Assembly (NCBI GenBank): GCA_038239145.1
Contig: JBBSFB010000008.1
Span: forward strand, 1 to 64,000
Source: PALSA-610 sp038239145
GTDB lineage: Bacteria > Actinomycetota > Acidimicrobiia > IMCC26256 > PALSA-610
Reading direction: 5' to 3'
Length of the DNA: 64,000 bases
In this document: piece by piece, positions 33,981 through 43,100 of the stretch
How the letters are laid out: each line of letters starts with the position of its first letter
Numbering within the stretch: position 1 is the first letter of the stretch
Notes under the pieces: model-generated
What the model was told of the DNA's origin: nothing
The model's input: the letters and a program-made list of their open reading frames with translations, nothing else
Database searches by the model: none
Translations under genes and position numbers: made by a program

Positions 33981-34361
33981 ATGCCGCTCTCCGACGAAGA
34001 GCAGAAGATCCTCAAAGAGATAGAGGCTCAGCTCAACGCGACCGATCCCGCTCTCGGTGAGCGGGTTTCGCGCACGACGCTGTACCGCCATTCGGCGCGC
34101 ATGATCCGCTGGGCCGCACTCGGGCTGCTCGGTGGTCTGGTGCTGCTGGTGTTCACGTTCGCGTCCCATGTGTGGGTCGGCGCGATCGGTTTCGCGGTGA
34201 TGCTGGGCTGCTCGCTCGTGATCGAGCGGCACGTGCGCAAGCTGGGTCGGGCCGGGCTCGAGACCCTGACCGGCGGCTTGCGAGCCCAGGGCGGGCTGCG
34301 CGGGATGTTTGGTGACCGCGGTCGGCAGTGGCGCGATCGCTTCCGCCGCGACGACAACTGA
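33981..34361 (+). CDS. DUF3040 membrane protein
   Basis: The 126-residue protein starts PLSDEEQKILKEIEAQLNATDP, the DUF3040 signature, followed by two membrane helices (AALGLLGGLVLLVFTFASHVW and IGFAVMLGCSLVIE) and a basic tail. DUF3040 proteins are actinobacterial and often sit near dinB and mraZ. Function unknown. Confidence 0.9.
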   Translation: MPLSDEEQKILKEIEAQLNATDPALGERVSRTTLYRHSARMIRWAALGLLGGLVLLVFTFASHVWVGAIGFAVMLGCSLVIERHVRKLGRAGLETLTGGLRAQGGLRGMFGDRGRQWRDRFRRDDN

Positions 34362-34372
34362 CCGTCCCGGCG

Positions 34373-34795
34373 GTGACGTTCACCGCGGCCCAAGCCGCGC
34401 GTCTGTCGGGGTGCACGGTCGCCCAGCTCCGGCATTGGTCGCGTTCGGGTCTCGTACCCCCCGGCGCGCCCGCAGGGGGGTACGGCTTTCGTGACCTCGT
34501 CGCGTTGCGGATCGTTCGTTCCATGCTCGATGCGGGCCTGCCGTCGGCACGGGTGCGGGTTGCGCTCGATGCCGTGCGTGACGCCGGGCGCGACCTCTCG
34601 AGCCTGCGGTTGATCACGGACGGTCGCAACGTGTGGGCCTGTCACGACGATGGCGAGATCCTCGACGCGTTGCGCGCCGGTCAGCTCGCGCTGTTCGTCT
34701 CGGTCGATCAGTTGGCGGCCGACGTCGACGCCGACGTGCGCACGTTCCGCCAAGAGCGCGCCGAGTTCGTCGACCGGCTCACGGCCCGGGGCTGA
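34373..34795 (+). CDS. MerR-like winged-helix regulator
   Basis: The 140-residue protein has FTAAQAARLSGCTVAQLRHWSRSGLV and YGFRDLVALRIVRSMLDAGLP, a MerR-type DNA-binding domain, then a short effector or dimer region ending RTFRQERAEFVDRL. GTG 34373 is the start. No cysteine cluster of metal sensors is present. Its target is probably itself or the neighbouring genes. Confidence 0.82.
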   Translation: MTFTAAQAARLSGCTVAQLRHWSRSGLVPPGAPAGGYGFRDLVALRIVRSMLDAGLPSARVRVALDAVRDAGRDLSSLRLITDGRNVWACHDDGEILDALRAGQLALFVSVDQLAADVDADVRTFRQERAEFVDRLTARG

Positions 34796-34800
34796 GCGTC

Positions 34801-37062
34801 TCAGCGCTCCGGGGTGGGCGGCTCCGGAGACGGCGAGGGCCGGGTGCGCAGGAAACCGGAGAACCAGCGCAGCCGCAAGCGGCGCGAGCGCGGCACGCTC
34901 ACGCGCAGCGCCGCAGTGATCGCGTCGAGCTCCGTCCACGCTTCGTCGGCCTCGGCCGCGGTCGGCGGCTCGGGGGAGTACATCGCGAGAGTGTGCAGCC
35001 GCGCGAGGTCCATGAGCGGCGGACCCGCGGCGCCGGCTCCGAGCGCGGGCGCCTGGCGCAGCGCGAACTCGAGCGACGTCGTCGACGGTCTGCGCTGGAT
35101 ACCCAACGCCTCGAGCCGTTCCAGCGCCTCCGACCACGCGCCGAGGACGCGCCGGCGATCATCGGGATCGCGGCGCCGGCGGCGGGTGCGGTTCCACGCC
35201 GCGTAGGCGAGCGCGCCGAGCAGCGCGCCGAGGGCGCCGATCCCTACCGCGACCACGACCGCGACGATGGTGATGACGTGGGCCCGGGTACCCCTCGACT
35301 TCGGCGGGGTGGTCGGGGGCGGCGCCGCGCCGAGCGTGGGGCCCGTCGTCGGCGTCGACGAGATGCTGGTCGGCGTCGTTGTCTGCGACTTGGGTGCGGT
35401 GGTCGTCGTGGTCGCCCCCGGATCGGAGGACCCCTTCCCTCCGCCGAGCCCGGTCACCGGGTCGACGCGTGTGGGCGTCGGTTCGAACCGGTACCAGCCG
35501 ACGGTCGGCCCCAGCCAGACCTCGGGCCAGGCGTGAGCATCCTTCTCCTCGACGTGCCAGGTGCCGCGGCTCTGCGTTCCCGGCTGGTATCCGACCGCGA
35601 CCCGGGTCGGGAGCCCGATCGCGCGCGCGAGCTCGGCGAACGCCGATGCGTACTGCTCGCAGAAGCCGGCGTGGGTCTGGAAGAGGAACCGATCGAGCGC
35701 GGCGGCGCCCGTCCCGAGATCGACACTCGTGTCGTACGTGAACTGCGGTGTGTGGAACGCGTTCATCAGCGCGATCGCCTTGTCGTACGGCGTCGCCGCA
35801 TTCTTCGTGAGCACTTGGGCGTAGGTGCGGGCGCGGGGCGAGAAGTTCGCGGGGAGCGACAAGTCGGCCGACATCGCGGTGAGGTCGGCGGCGGTCACCG
35901 ATTCGAGAACCGTTTTGTCGGGGTTGGAAACCTCGGAGTGCACGACGTACGTGAGGCCGGCGAGCGGTGACTGCAGGAACAGCGAGGTCGAACCCGGAAG
36001 CACCTGGGAGTGGGGCACGTCGATGTCGACCGGTCGGTAGGCGGCCGGCAGCCACAAGGCGTCGATGTCGGCGAGGTGGAAGGTCTGGGTCACGAGCGTC
36101 GTGCCCGGCGCGTTCGTCGGGCCCGGGAGATTCGAGGTGGAGCGCCGGTCGGAGCTCAGTCCCCATCCGTCGGCTTCGAACTTGTCGAGCGCGATGACGC
36201 GCCAGTAGTTGCCCTTGGGTTCGGTCGTCTTGACCGTGAACACCACATTGGTCGACTGTTTCCCGTTCAGCTTGGCGCCCACCGAGACGAGCGGCGACGT
36301 GACGTTCAGGATGTTCGATCCGCTGCCGCTCCCTGCGGAGCGGTAGTTGATCCAGGCGGTGCCGCGCGCGCCGGGCACTCCCGGGCCCAACGCGACCGCG
36401 ACCGCGACGACGAGCACACCTGCGACCGCGCCGCCGGTGACGAGTTGCGAGCGCCGGTTCGCGGTGCTCTGGAACCACGTCCGGCGCGTCTCCATCTCCG
36501 TGTGCTGCAACCCGACGAGATACTCGATGACCACGACGCCGTAGGCCGCGGTGGTGGGTGCCCAACGCCCCGATCCGAGCGCGCAGATCGCGACGTACAG
36601 CGCGACGCTCGGCCCGATCACCCCGAGCGGCGCTTCCAACTTCCGTGCGATCAACTCGGCTGCGAGCCCGGCCACGAACGTGGCGACGACCGCGAGCATC
36701 AATGCGGCACCGACCGGGTTGACGGGTACCACCGCGGATCGCAGCACGTGCGGCGCGTTGGCGATGTCGTGACCGGCGTTCGCGAACGCGCTCGCACTCG
36801 GGATACCTGCGAACGTCTCCGACGGGTCGTCGACGATGACGGCGAGCCACGCACCGATGACGAGCGCGCCCCCGACCGTCGCCCATGTGTTCCAGCGCCG
36901 GCGTTCGGCCAGCGTGAACAACGCGGCCGGGATCGCGGCTGCGATCAACATCACCGCCAACCACGACAACCCCGAATAGACGCGGACGAGGGCGAGAATC
37001 GCCCCGCCGGTCAGGAGGGCGCGGGTGACGGTGACGTAGGACGACTGCCGGTGCGCTGCCAT
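34801..37062 (-). CDS. TgpA-like membrane transglutaminase
   Basis: The 753-residue protein has six or so N-terminal membrane helices, a large extracytoplasmic part with a transglutaminase core (FLFQTHAGFCEQYASAFAELARAIGLPTRVAVGYQPG with the catalytic Cys, and EEKDAHAWPEVWL with the His and the following Asp/Glu), a Thr/Pro linker, a last membrane helix (IVAVVVAVGIGALGALLGALAYAAW) and a C-terminal cytoplasmic DUF4129-like helical domain. Family members act with DUF58 and MoxR proteins in envelope biology. The start overlaps the DUF58 stop by about 50 bases. Confidence 0.88.
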   Translation of the reverse strand: MAAHRQSSYVTVTRALLTGGAILALVRVYSGLSWLAVMLIAAAIPAALFTLAERRRWNTWATVGGALVIGAWLAVIVDDPSETFAGIPSASAFANAGHDIANAPHVLRSAVVPVNPVGAALMLAVVATFVAGLAAELIARKLEAPLGVIGPSVALYVAICALGSGRWAPTTAAYGVVVIEYLVGLQHTEMETRRTWFQSTANRRSQLVTGGAVAGVLVVAVAVALGPGVPGARGTAWINYRSAGSGSGSNILNVTSPLVSVGAKLNGKQSTNVVFTVKTTEPKGNYWRVIALDKFEADGWGLSSDRRSTSNLPGPTNAPGTTLVTQTFHLADIDALWLPAAYRPVDIDVPHSQVLPGSTSLFLQSPLAGLTYVVHSEVSNPDKTVLESVTAADLTAMSADLSLPANFSPRARTYAQVLTKNAATPYDKAIALMNAFHTPQFTYDTSVDLGTGAAALDRFLFQTHAGFCEQYASAFAELARAIGLPTRVAVGYQPGTQSRGTWHVEEKDAHAWPEVWLGPTVGWYRFEPTPTRVDPVTGLGGGKGSSDPGATTTTTAPKSQTTTPTSISSTPTTGPTLGAAPPPTTPPKSRGTRAHVITIVAVVVAVGIGALGALLGALAYAAWNRTRRRRRDPDDRRRVLGAWSEALERLEALGIQRRPSTTSLEFALRQAPALGAGAAGPPLMDLARLHTLAMYSPEPPTAAEADEAWTELDAITAALRVSVPRSRRLRLRWFSGFLRTRPSPSPEPPTPER

Positions 37063-38198
37063 CGCAGCACCGCCTCGTTCCAGGAGTTGGCGAAGGGACG
37101 ATCGTTGTAGGGCACGAGCATGGAGCGGTATCGACGGGACCGGGGCGCGGCGGTGGCCGCTTCGTCGGCGGCCGGGACCGTGATCAGGAGGCCGCCGTCG
37201 CGCACGAGCAGGCCGATGCTCGCGGGATCGGTCGGGAGCAGCCGGCCGGTGACGGCGATGAGCGCGCTGGCGCGGCGCCGGGTCGAGGCAATGAGGAGCC
37301 GATCGGCGCCATGGGGCTCGACGATCGCGAGCTCGTCCATGACGTACGCGAGATGACGGCGTCCGGGCGCTCCGATCGGGGTGCCGGTACTCCATGCGAC
37401 CTCGAACGGTCTCCCGGCCTTGTCGAGAGCGGTCGCGATCGACGCGACGGCTTCCACGGCCCGTTCGAACGACGCCCGATCATGGGTTGCGGGGCGGACG
37501 TCGAGCATCAACAACACTGGGGCGCGGCGCCGGGTCTCGTTCTGGCGCATCATCAGGTGACCGCGCCGCGCCGTCGACCGCCAGTGCACGTGGCGGAGGT
37601 CGTCGCCCGGCGCGTATTCGCGCAGCGTCATGAAGTCGCCGCTCGTCTCGACGCGCGGCCGGACCGCGGGATGATCACGATCGAGATCGAGCCCGCCGAT
37701 GTCGGGCGGAGCGACGACGTCGTGGACGCGCGGATACACGATGACCCGTTCGGTCCCGAGGACACGGCGGCTCGACGACACGAGCCCGAACGGGTCGGTC
37801 AGCGTGGCGCGGAGCGGACCGATCTCGAAGCGGCCGCGGCGATCGGTGGGGAAGCGGTAGGCGGCACGGGCGTCTTCACCGGCCGCGAGGGGAGGGAGGA
37901 GGAAGCGCGCGGCCCGGCGACCCTGGTCGAAGGCGTCGGAGACGGCGATCGTGGTGCTCCGTCGGGTCGCGGTGACGACGAGATCGACCCGGCCCTCGAC
38001 GCCGACCTGCAACAACTCCTTGAGCGCGCGCCGGGCCGTCAGCGCGGGCGCCTTGGCCCGGACCCAGATGTAGGCGCCGAGGATGAGCAGCGCAGTCGTG
38101 ACCGCGAGCACCGCCAGCTGCACGAGCCCGAGGAGCCGGCCACCGATGTACAAGCCGATCGCCACACCGACGAACGACCATCCCCGTCGAGTCAGCAT
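37011..38198 (-). CDS. DUF58 protein (von Willebrand A-like)
   Basis: The 395-residue protein has two N-terminal membrane helices (FVGVAIGLYIGGRLLGLVQL and LAVLAVTTALLILGAYIWVR) and the DUF58 core GDFMTLREYAPGDDLRHVHWRSTARRGHLMMRQ followed by a VWA-like segment with VLLMLDVRP. It pairs with the MoxR ATPase just upstream, which is thought to act as chaperone for such VWA proteins, and overlaps the TgpA gene. Confidence 0.9.
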   Translation of the reverse strand: MLTRRGWSFVGVAIGLYIGGRLLGLVQLAVLAVTTALLILGAYIWVRAKAPALTARRALKELLQVGVEGRVDLVVTATRRSTTIAVSDAFDQGRRAARFLLPPLAAGEDARAAYRFPTDRRGRFEIGPLRATLTDPFGLVSSSRRVLGTERVIVYPRVHDVVAPPDIGGLDLDRDHPAVRPRVETSGDFMTLREYAPGDDLRHVHWRSTARRGHLMMRQNETRRRAPVLLMLDVRPATHDRASFERAVEAVASIATALDKAGRPFEVAWSTGTPIGAPGRRHLAYVMDELAIVEPHGADRLLIASTRRRASALIAVTGRLLPTDPASIGLLVRDGGLLITVPAADEAATAAPRSRRYRSMLVPYNDRPFANSWNEAVLRWQRTGSRPTSPSPAPS

Positions 38199-38208
38199 CG
38201 ACCTGCGT

Positions 38209-39180
38209 TCAACCGGCTCGCGTCGCAGGTACGGGCACGGTGTCGAGGATCGCGGTCAGCACGTCGGCCGGGTTGACGCCCCGCATCATCGCCTCGGACG
38301 AGAGCAGGAGCCGGTGCTCGAGCACTGCCGACGCGAGCACCTTGACGTCGTCGGCGACCACGTAGGAGCGACCGATGCTCGCGGCGAGCGCGCGCGATGC
38401 GCGCTGCAGCGCAAGCGCGCCGCGAGGGCTGACGCCGAGCATGAGGTCGCGGTGGTGCCGGGTCGCTTCCGCGAGATCGACGATGTATCCCTGGAGCTCG
38501 GGGGAGACGTGGATGCGACCGAGTTCGTGGATCCATGCGCCCACGGTCTCGGGATCGGTGACCGGTTCGAGCTCGTCGGGATCGAGCGCGTCGGCGCCTT
38601 CGGCGTCGAGGATCGCGATCTCGGCGTCGCGGTCGGGATAGCCGATGCGCAGGCGCAACAAGAATCGGTCGAGCTGGGCTTCCGGCAGCGGGTAGGTTCC
38701 CTCGAGCTCGACCGGGTTCTGGGTTGCGATGACCATGAACGGGCGCGGAAGCTTGTACGTCTGCGCGTCGACGCTCACCTGACGTTCTTCCATCGACTCG
38801 AGCAGAGCCGATTGCGTCTTCGGCGACGCCCGGTTGATCTCGTCCGCGAGCACGACGTTCGCGAAGACGCCGCCGGGCCGGAACTCGAAGTCGCCGCGCG
38901 CCCGGTCCCAGACGGAAACGCCGGTGATGTCGGAAGGGAGGAGGTCGGGAGTGAACTGCACGCGCCGCCACGATCCGCCGGTCGACCGTGCGATCGCTTT
39001 CGCGAGCGAGGTCTTACCGACGCCGGGCACGTCTTCGATCAGCAGGTGACCTTCGCTGAAGAGGCACACCAGGGAGAGGTGCACGGCGCGGCGCTTTCCC
39101 CGCAGCACGCGCTCGATCTGCGTGGCGAGCGTGTCGAAAAGGTCCTTGAAAGACTGCTCCGGGCGGGGCGCGGCTTGCAC
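38209..39180 (-). CDS. MoxR-family AAA+ ATPase
   Basis: The 323-residue ATPase has Walker A GVGKTSLAKAIA, QFTPDLLPSDITGVSVWD, Walker B VVLADEINRASPKTQSALLESMEERQVSVD, sensor region IATQNPVELEGTYPLPEAQLDRFLLRL and the C-terminal lid. The normal MoxR length. It is probably a chaperone for the DUF58 protein. GTG start at 39180. Confidence 0.94.
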   Translation of the reverse strand: MQAAPRPEQSFKDLFDTLATQIERVLRGKRRAVHLSLVCLFSEGHLLIEDVPGVGKTSLAKAIARSTGGSWRRVQFTPDLLPSDITGVSVWDRARGDFEFRPGGVFANVVLADEINRASPKTQSALLESMEERQVSVDAQTYKLPRPFMVIATQNPVELEGTYPLPEAQLDRFLLRLRIGYPDRDAEIAILDAEGADALDPDELEPVTDPETVGAWIHELGRIHVSPELQGYIVDLAEATRHHRDLMLGVSPRGALALQRASRALAASIGRSYVVADDVKVLASAVLEHRLLLSSEAMMRGVNPADVLTAILDTVPVPATRAG

Positions 39181-39265
39181 CGTTGTCTACCTCCGTCGGG
39201 GGCAGCGTGGGCCACGGCGAACCGTCGTCCTGCCCGGGGACGCCGGCCACCGTCGCCACGCTACC

Positions 39266-39550
39266 GTGCTGGGCGTGGGCACCAACCGCGGCGACCCAGG
39301 CAGGACGCACGGCGCCGGGTTTTGGTTCCATGTCGTTGCCGCGGTGCTCGTCCGGCCGCACTTGTGGGTCTCCGCACTGCGCCAGCTCTTTCGAACCGTC
39401 CCGTCTCGATGGTGGGCCCGGCCGCCGTTCCTCCCGTTTCCCGATCGCCCGTACCTGCGGTTTCGGCTCGAGACCGCGTACGGCGCCGACGGCCGACCGC
39501 TCATCGTCGACGTCGTCCGGTATCTCGAATGGTGTCGCGCCGGGGGCTAG
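39266..39550 (+). CDS. Small conserved-looking hypothetical protein (94 aa)
   Basis: GTG 39266 opens a frame with WFHVVAAVLVRPHLWVSALR, then RPPFLPFPDRPYLRFRLETAY and VVRYLEWCR at the end. The Trp/Pro/Arg-rich composition and even spacing look like a real gene, and it precedes the HNH nuclease by 32 bases. No motif recognised. A second GTG lies nine bases further on; neither has a good ribosome-binding site. Confidence 0.6.
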   Translation: MLGVGTNRGDPGRTHGAGFWFHVVAAVLVRPHLWVSALRQLFRTVPSRWWARPPFLPFPDRPYLRFRLETAYGADGRPLIVDVVRYLEWCRAGG

Positions 39551-39582
39551 GTACACTCCGGGCGCACCGGAGGTGATCAGCC

Positions 39583-40092
39583 GTGACCCGGGCGCTGTTG
39601 CTCAACGCCAGTTTCGAGCCGCTCTGTGTCGTGTCGTCGCGACGCGCGGTCGTGCTGGTGCTGAAGGACAAGGCCGAGATCGTGCACCGCAACGGCGCCG
39701 AGTTCCATTCCGAGCGCCGGAACGTGCCCGTTCCCACGGTGATCCGCCTCGTGCATTTCGTCCGGGTGCCGTTCCGGGCGACCGCGCCACTGTCGCGCCG
39801 GGCCGTCTTCGCGCGCGACGGTCATCGGTGCCAGTACTGCGGGACGACGGCCGAGAACCTCGATCACGTGATGCCGCGCTCACGCGGTGGCCCGCACACG
39901 TGGGAGAACGTGGTGGCGTCGTGCCGCGCGTGCAACGCCCACAAAGAGGCGCGGACGCCGAACGAATGCGGGATGGTGTTGCGCCGCCCACCCGTGGCGC
40001 CACACGCGACGACTTCGCTGATCGCATCGGCGGGCCCGATCGATCCGATGTGGCACAAGTACCTCGGCCGGGCCGAAGCCGTCTCGGCCTGA
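39583..40092 (+). CDS. HNH endonuclease
   Basis: The 169-residue protein carries a zinc-HNH domain: HRCQYCGTTAENLDHVMPRSRGGPHTWENVVASCRACNAHK, with CxxC pairs framing the HNH residues. The N-terminal half (ALLLNASFEPLCVVSSRRAVVL) is common to actinobacterial and cyanobacterial HNH proteins of unclear role. GGAGG lies nine bases before the GTG. Normal length; no sign of a homing element here. Confidence 0.88.
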   Translation: MTRALLLNASFEPLCVVSSRRAVVLVLKDKAEIVHRNGAEFHSERRNVPVPTVIRLVHFVRVPFRATAPLSRRAVFARDGHRCQYCGTTAENLDHVMPRSRGGPHTWENVVASCRACNAHKEARTPNECGMVLRRPPVAPHATTSLIASAGPIDPMWHKYLGRAEAVSA

Positions 40093-40126
40093 TCGTCCTT
40101 GGCTGATCAGGCCCGCTACAACGTGA

Positions 40127-43100
40127 TCACTCTTCGCCGGGCTCTTTCGCTCCGGCAAGCCGGTCGAGCAGCACCGCGAGCTCGTCGCGGGCCCGCTGGC
40201 GTTCGAGTCGGGCCTTGTCGCGGATCTCCGACGCTTCGGCCTCGGCCGAGCGCCGGTGCAGGATCGCGTCGCGCTCTGCCGCCTGACGCAGCCGGGCCAC
40301 GTCCTTTTCGGCGTCTTCGATGATCTTGAACGCATCGCTCTGGGCGGCGGCGCGCACAGCGGCCGTTTCCTCGAGCGCGCGAGCGCGCAGGTCGGCGGCG
40401 TAGTCGTCAGCGCTGCTGCGCTGTTCGAGCGCGTACTTCTCGGCCGACTCGCGCTGACGGGCGGCCTTCTTCTCGGCCCGCTGCAGGATGTCGTCGGCCT
40501 CCATGCCCGCGTACTCGGCCCGCTCGCTGCGCTCGATGCGATCGGCGGCCCGTTCCATCCGCTTGCGTTGCTTGGCGAGCTTGCGCTCGAGCTTGGCAAC
40601 GCGCTCGAGCAGTCCGGTGACGTTCTCGGAACGCTGGGTGTCGCTCAGGATCGAGTCGGCGGCGCGGTTGCGGAGGTCGCGAGCGTCTTCTTGGGCGATG
40701 TCGCGAATGCCTTCTGCGGTTGTCATCGCATCGCGGCGAATCGCTTCGGCCTCGTGCATCGCCTGGTGCCGGAGCTCCTCGGCGTCGCTGCGGGCCTGCA
40801 CGACGATAGCGTCGGCTTCGAGCCGGGCCTCCACAGATGGAATCGCGGCTTCGGCGCGGGCGAGGTCGATCTCGAGCTCTTCGGCGTGGGCGGCCATCGC
40901 GTCGAGGGTTCCCTGGGCGCCGTCGAGTTGCTCGGCGAGCAGTTCGGCACGCTCCTGGGCCGCGGTCGCGGCATTGCGGAGCTCGTCGCGCTCGACGACG
41001 CGCTCGTACACAACGGCTTCGAGCCGGGAGATCTGGGCCAGTGCGTCCTGGAGCCGGTGCCGGGCGTCGTCGCGCGCGGCGGTGAGTTCAGTGACGGCCG
41101 CTTCGAGCTTCGCGACCTGACCGCGGGCCTGGTCGAGGAGTTCGCGCACCGCCTGGTGCGCGGAGATCTCGTGTGCAACCGCAGCCTCGAGCGTGCCGAC
41201 TTCGGCGAGTGCGTCGTCGAAGCGCGCACGGACCTCGTCGAGCTGGGCTCGATCTTCGTCGCGGTCGGCGCAGCGATCGGTGATCTGTTGTGCGAGCGAT
41301 GTCTCCAAGGCCGCGGCTTCGGCCGTCGCGGAGTCCAGGCGCCGGAGTGCGTCGTCGCGGTCGGCGGCGCGGTCGACGAGCAGCATCTCCAGCCGGGCGA
41401 TCTCGCCACGCGCGTTGTCGAGGCCGGCAAGCACTTCGTCGCGCTCGGCGGCCCGGGTCTCGAGCGCGTCTTCGAGTTGTGCGACGCGTGCATGAGCGGC
41501 GCCGAGCTCGGCTGTGGTCGAGACCCGTTGCGCCTCGTGGGTCGAGACGAGCGACTCGAGTCGGGCGAGCTCGGTGTCGGCCTGCGCGAGCCGCAGCGTC
41601 GCCTCGTCGCGCTCGCGGGCTTGCTCGGCGAGGGTTCTGAGAGCATCGTCGCGTTCGCCGGTGCGGTGGGCGAGCGTGGTGCGGGCTTCGTCTCGCTCCG
41701 CGGTCCGGTCGGAGAGGGCGGTTCGTGCCGCGTCGCGGGCAACGATCGCGTCGTTGCGGGCCGCGAGCGCGGCGGCCCGCTCCTCGGTAACGGTGTCTCG
41801 GTCGCCGAGGGCGGTGTCGCGCTCGGCAAACGCGGCGTCGCGCTGGCGAACGATCTCGTCGCGTTCACGACCGGCGCTGTCGCGCTGGTCGATGGCGGCG
41901 TCGCGTTCACCGATCGCTTCGTCGCGCTCGTCGAGGGCGGTCTGGCGGCGACGGTCGGCATCGTCGCGCTCGGACGTGAGCCCGCTCGCAGTCGTGCGGG
42001 CTTCTTCGAGCTCACGCCGACTCGACTCGAGGGCTTCGGTCTGGCTCTCGAATCGGCTCTGTGCCTCGTTCAACCGCTGTCCGAGCTCACCGCGGCGCGC
42101 CTGAGCCTGCTCGAGCTCGTGGCGGACACCGTCGCGTTCGCCCTGGGCCTCGCTCAACTGCTGTTCGAGCTCACCGACGCGTGCGTGCACGTCGTCGAGC
42201 TCGCGCAGCACACCCTGGCGGTCGTTTCCGACCCGCTCCCATTCCGACTCTTGGTGCGCGATGCGCGTCTCGAGCGCGGTGACCGCGCCCCGGGCGATCT
42301 CGAGCTCGGAGGTCGTGGCGTCGTGCTGACGGCGGTGATCGTCGGCAACGCGCTCCAACTCGGCGGCTCGGGTCGTTGCCTGCTCGAGGTCCTGCTCACG
42401 ATCGCGGAGGTTGCTCTCACGGTCGGCGATGTGCGTCTCGAGCTCACCGATACGGGCGCGGAGCTCGTCGACGGTCGCGATCTGCTCGGCGATGCGGGCG
42501 CGCAACTCGTCGGCCGCGGCGTCGCGCTCGGCCGCGGTGCCGGCGTTCTCCGCAAGGGCCCGTTCGAGATCGGCGACCTGGATCGAGAGTTGCTCGCGGG
42601 CAGCTTCGTGCTCGCCGACGCGGGCCTGTGCGTCGGTCAACTCGGCCTCGATGCGGGCCCGGGTCTCGTCGGTTTCGGTCAGGCGCGCCTGCAGCTCCGC
42701 GAGTTGGGTCTCCGCCGCCGCGACCCGACCCGCGAGGTCGTCGCGCTCTTGGCGATGCGTGTCGGCGGCGGCCTGCGATCCCCCGGCCTCTTCCCGCACG
42801 CGTACGATCTCTTCGGTGAGCTCGGCGTGCCGGGCCGACGCGTCGTCGCGCGCCGCGGTCCGCTGGGCCACTTCGGCGTCCGCGGTGCGAGCGGACTCGC
42901 GTGCGAGCTCGAGCTCGTCTCGTAGCTCCGCCAGCTCCACGCGCGCCTGGTCGGTCTCTCGTTCGGCCGCCTCATGTGCTTCGGTCGCGGCCGAGAGCTC
43001 GATGCGGGCCCGCTCGAGCTCGGCGTGCCAACGCTCGGCACGGGCGTGGGCGAGCTCGATCGCGTCGTCGTCGTCGACGATCGGCGCCGGGGGGATTGCT

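Noticed and set aside
35470..35510. GGTTCGAA-like word suggestive of a tRNA T-arm
   Set aside because: It is inside the transglutaminase gene and no acceptor or anticodon stem can be formed around it. I found no tRNA in the window.
40256..42925. 889-codon open frame on the plus strand opposite the coiled-coil gene
   Set aside because: It reflects the regular heptad repeats of the real gene read backwards. No ribosome-binding site or motif.
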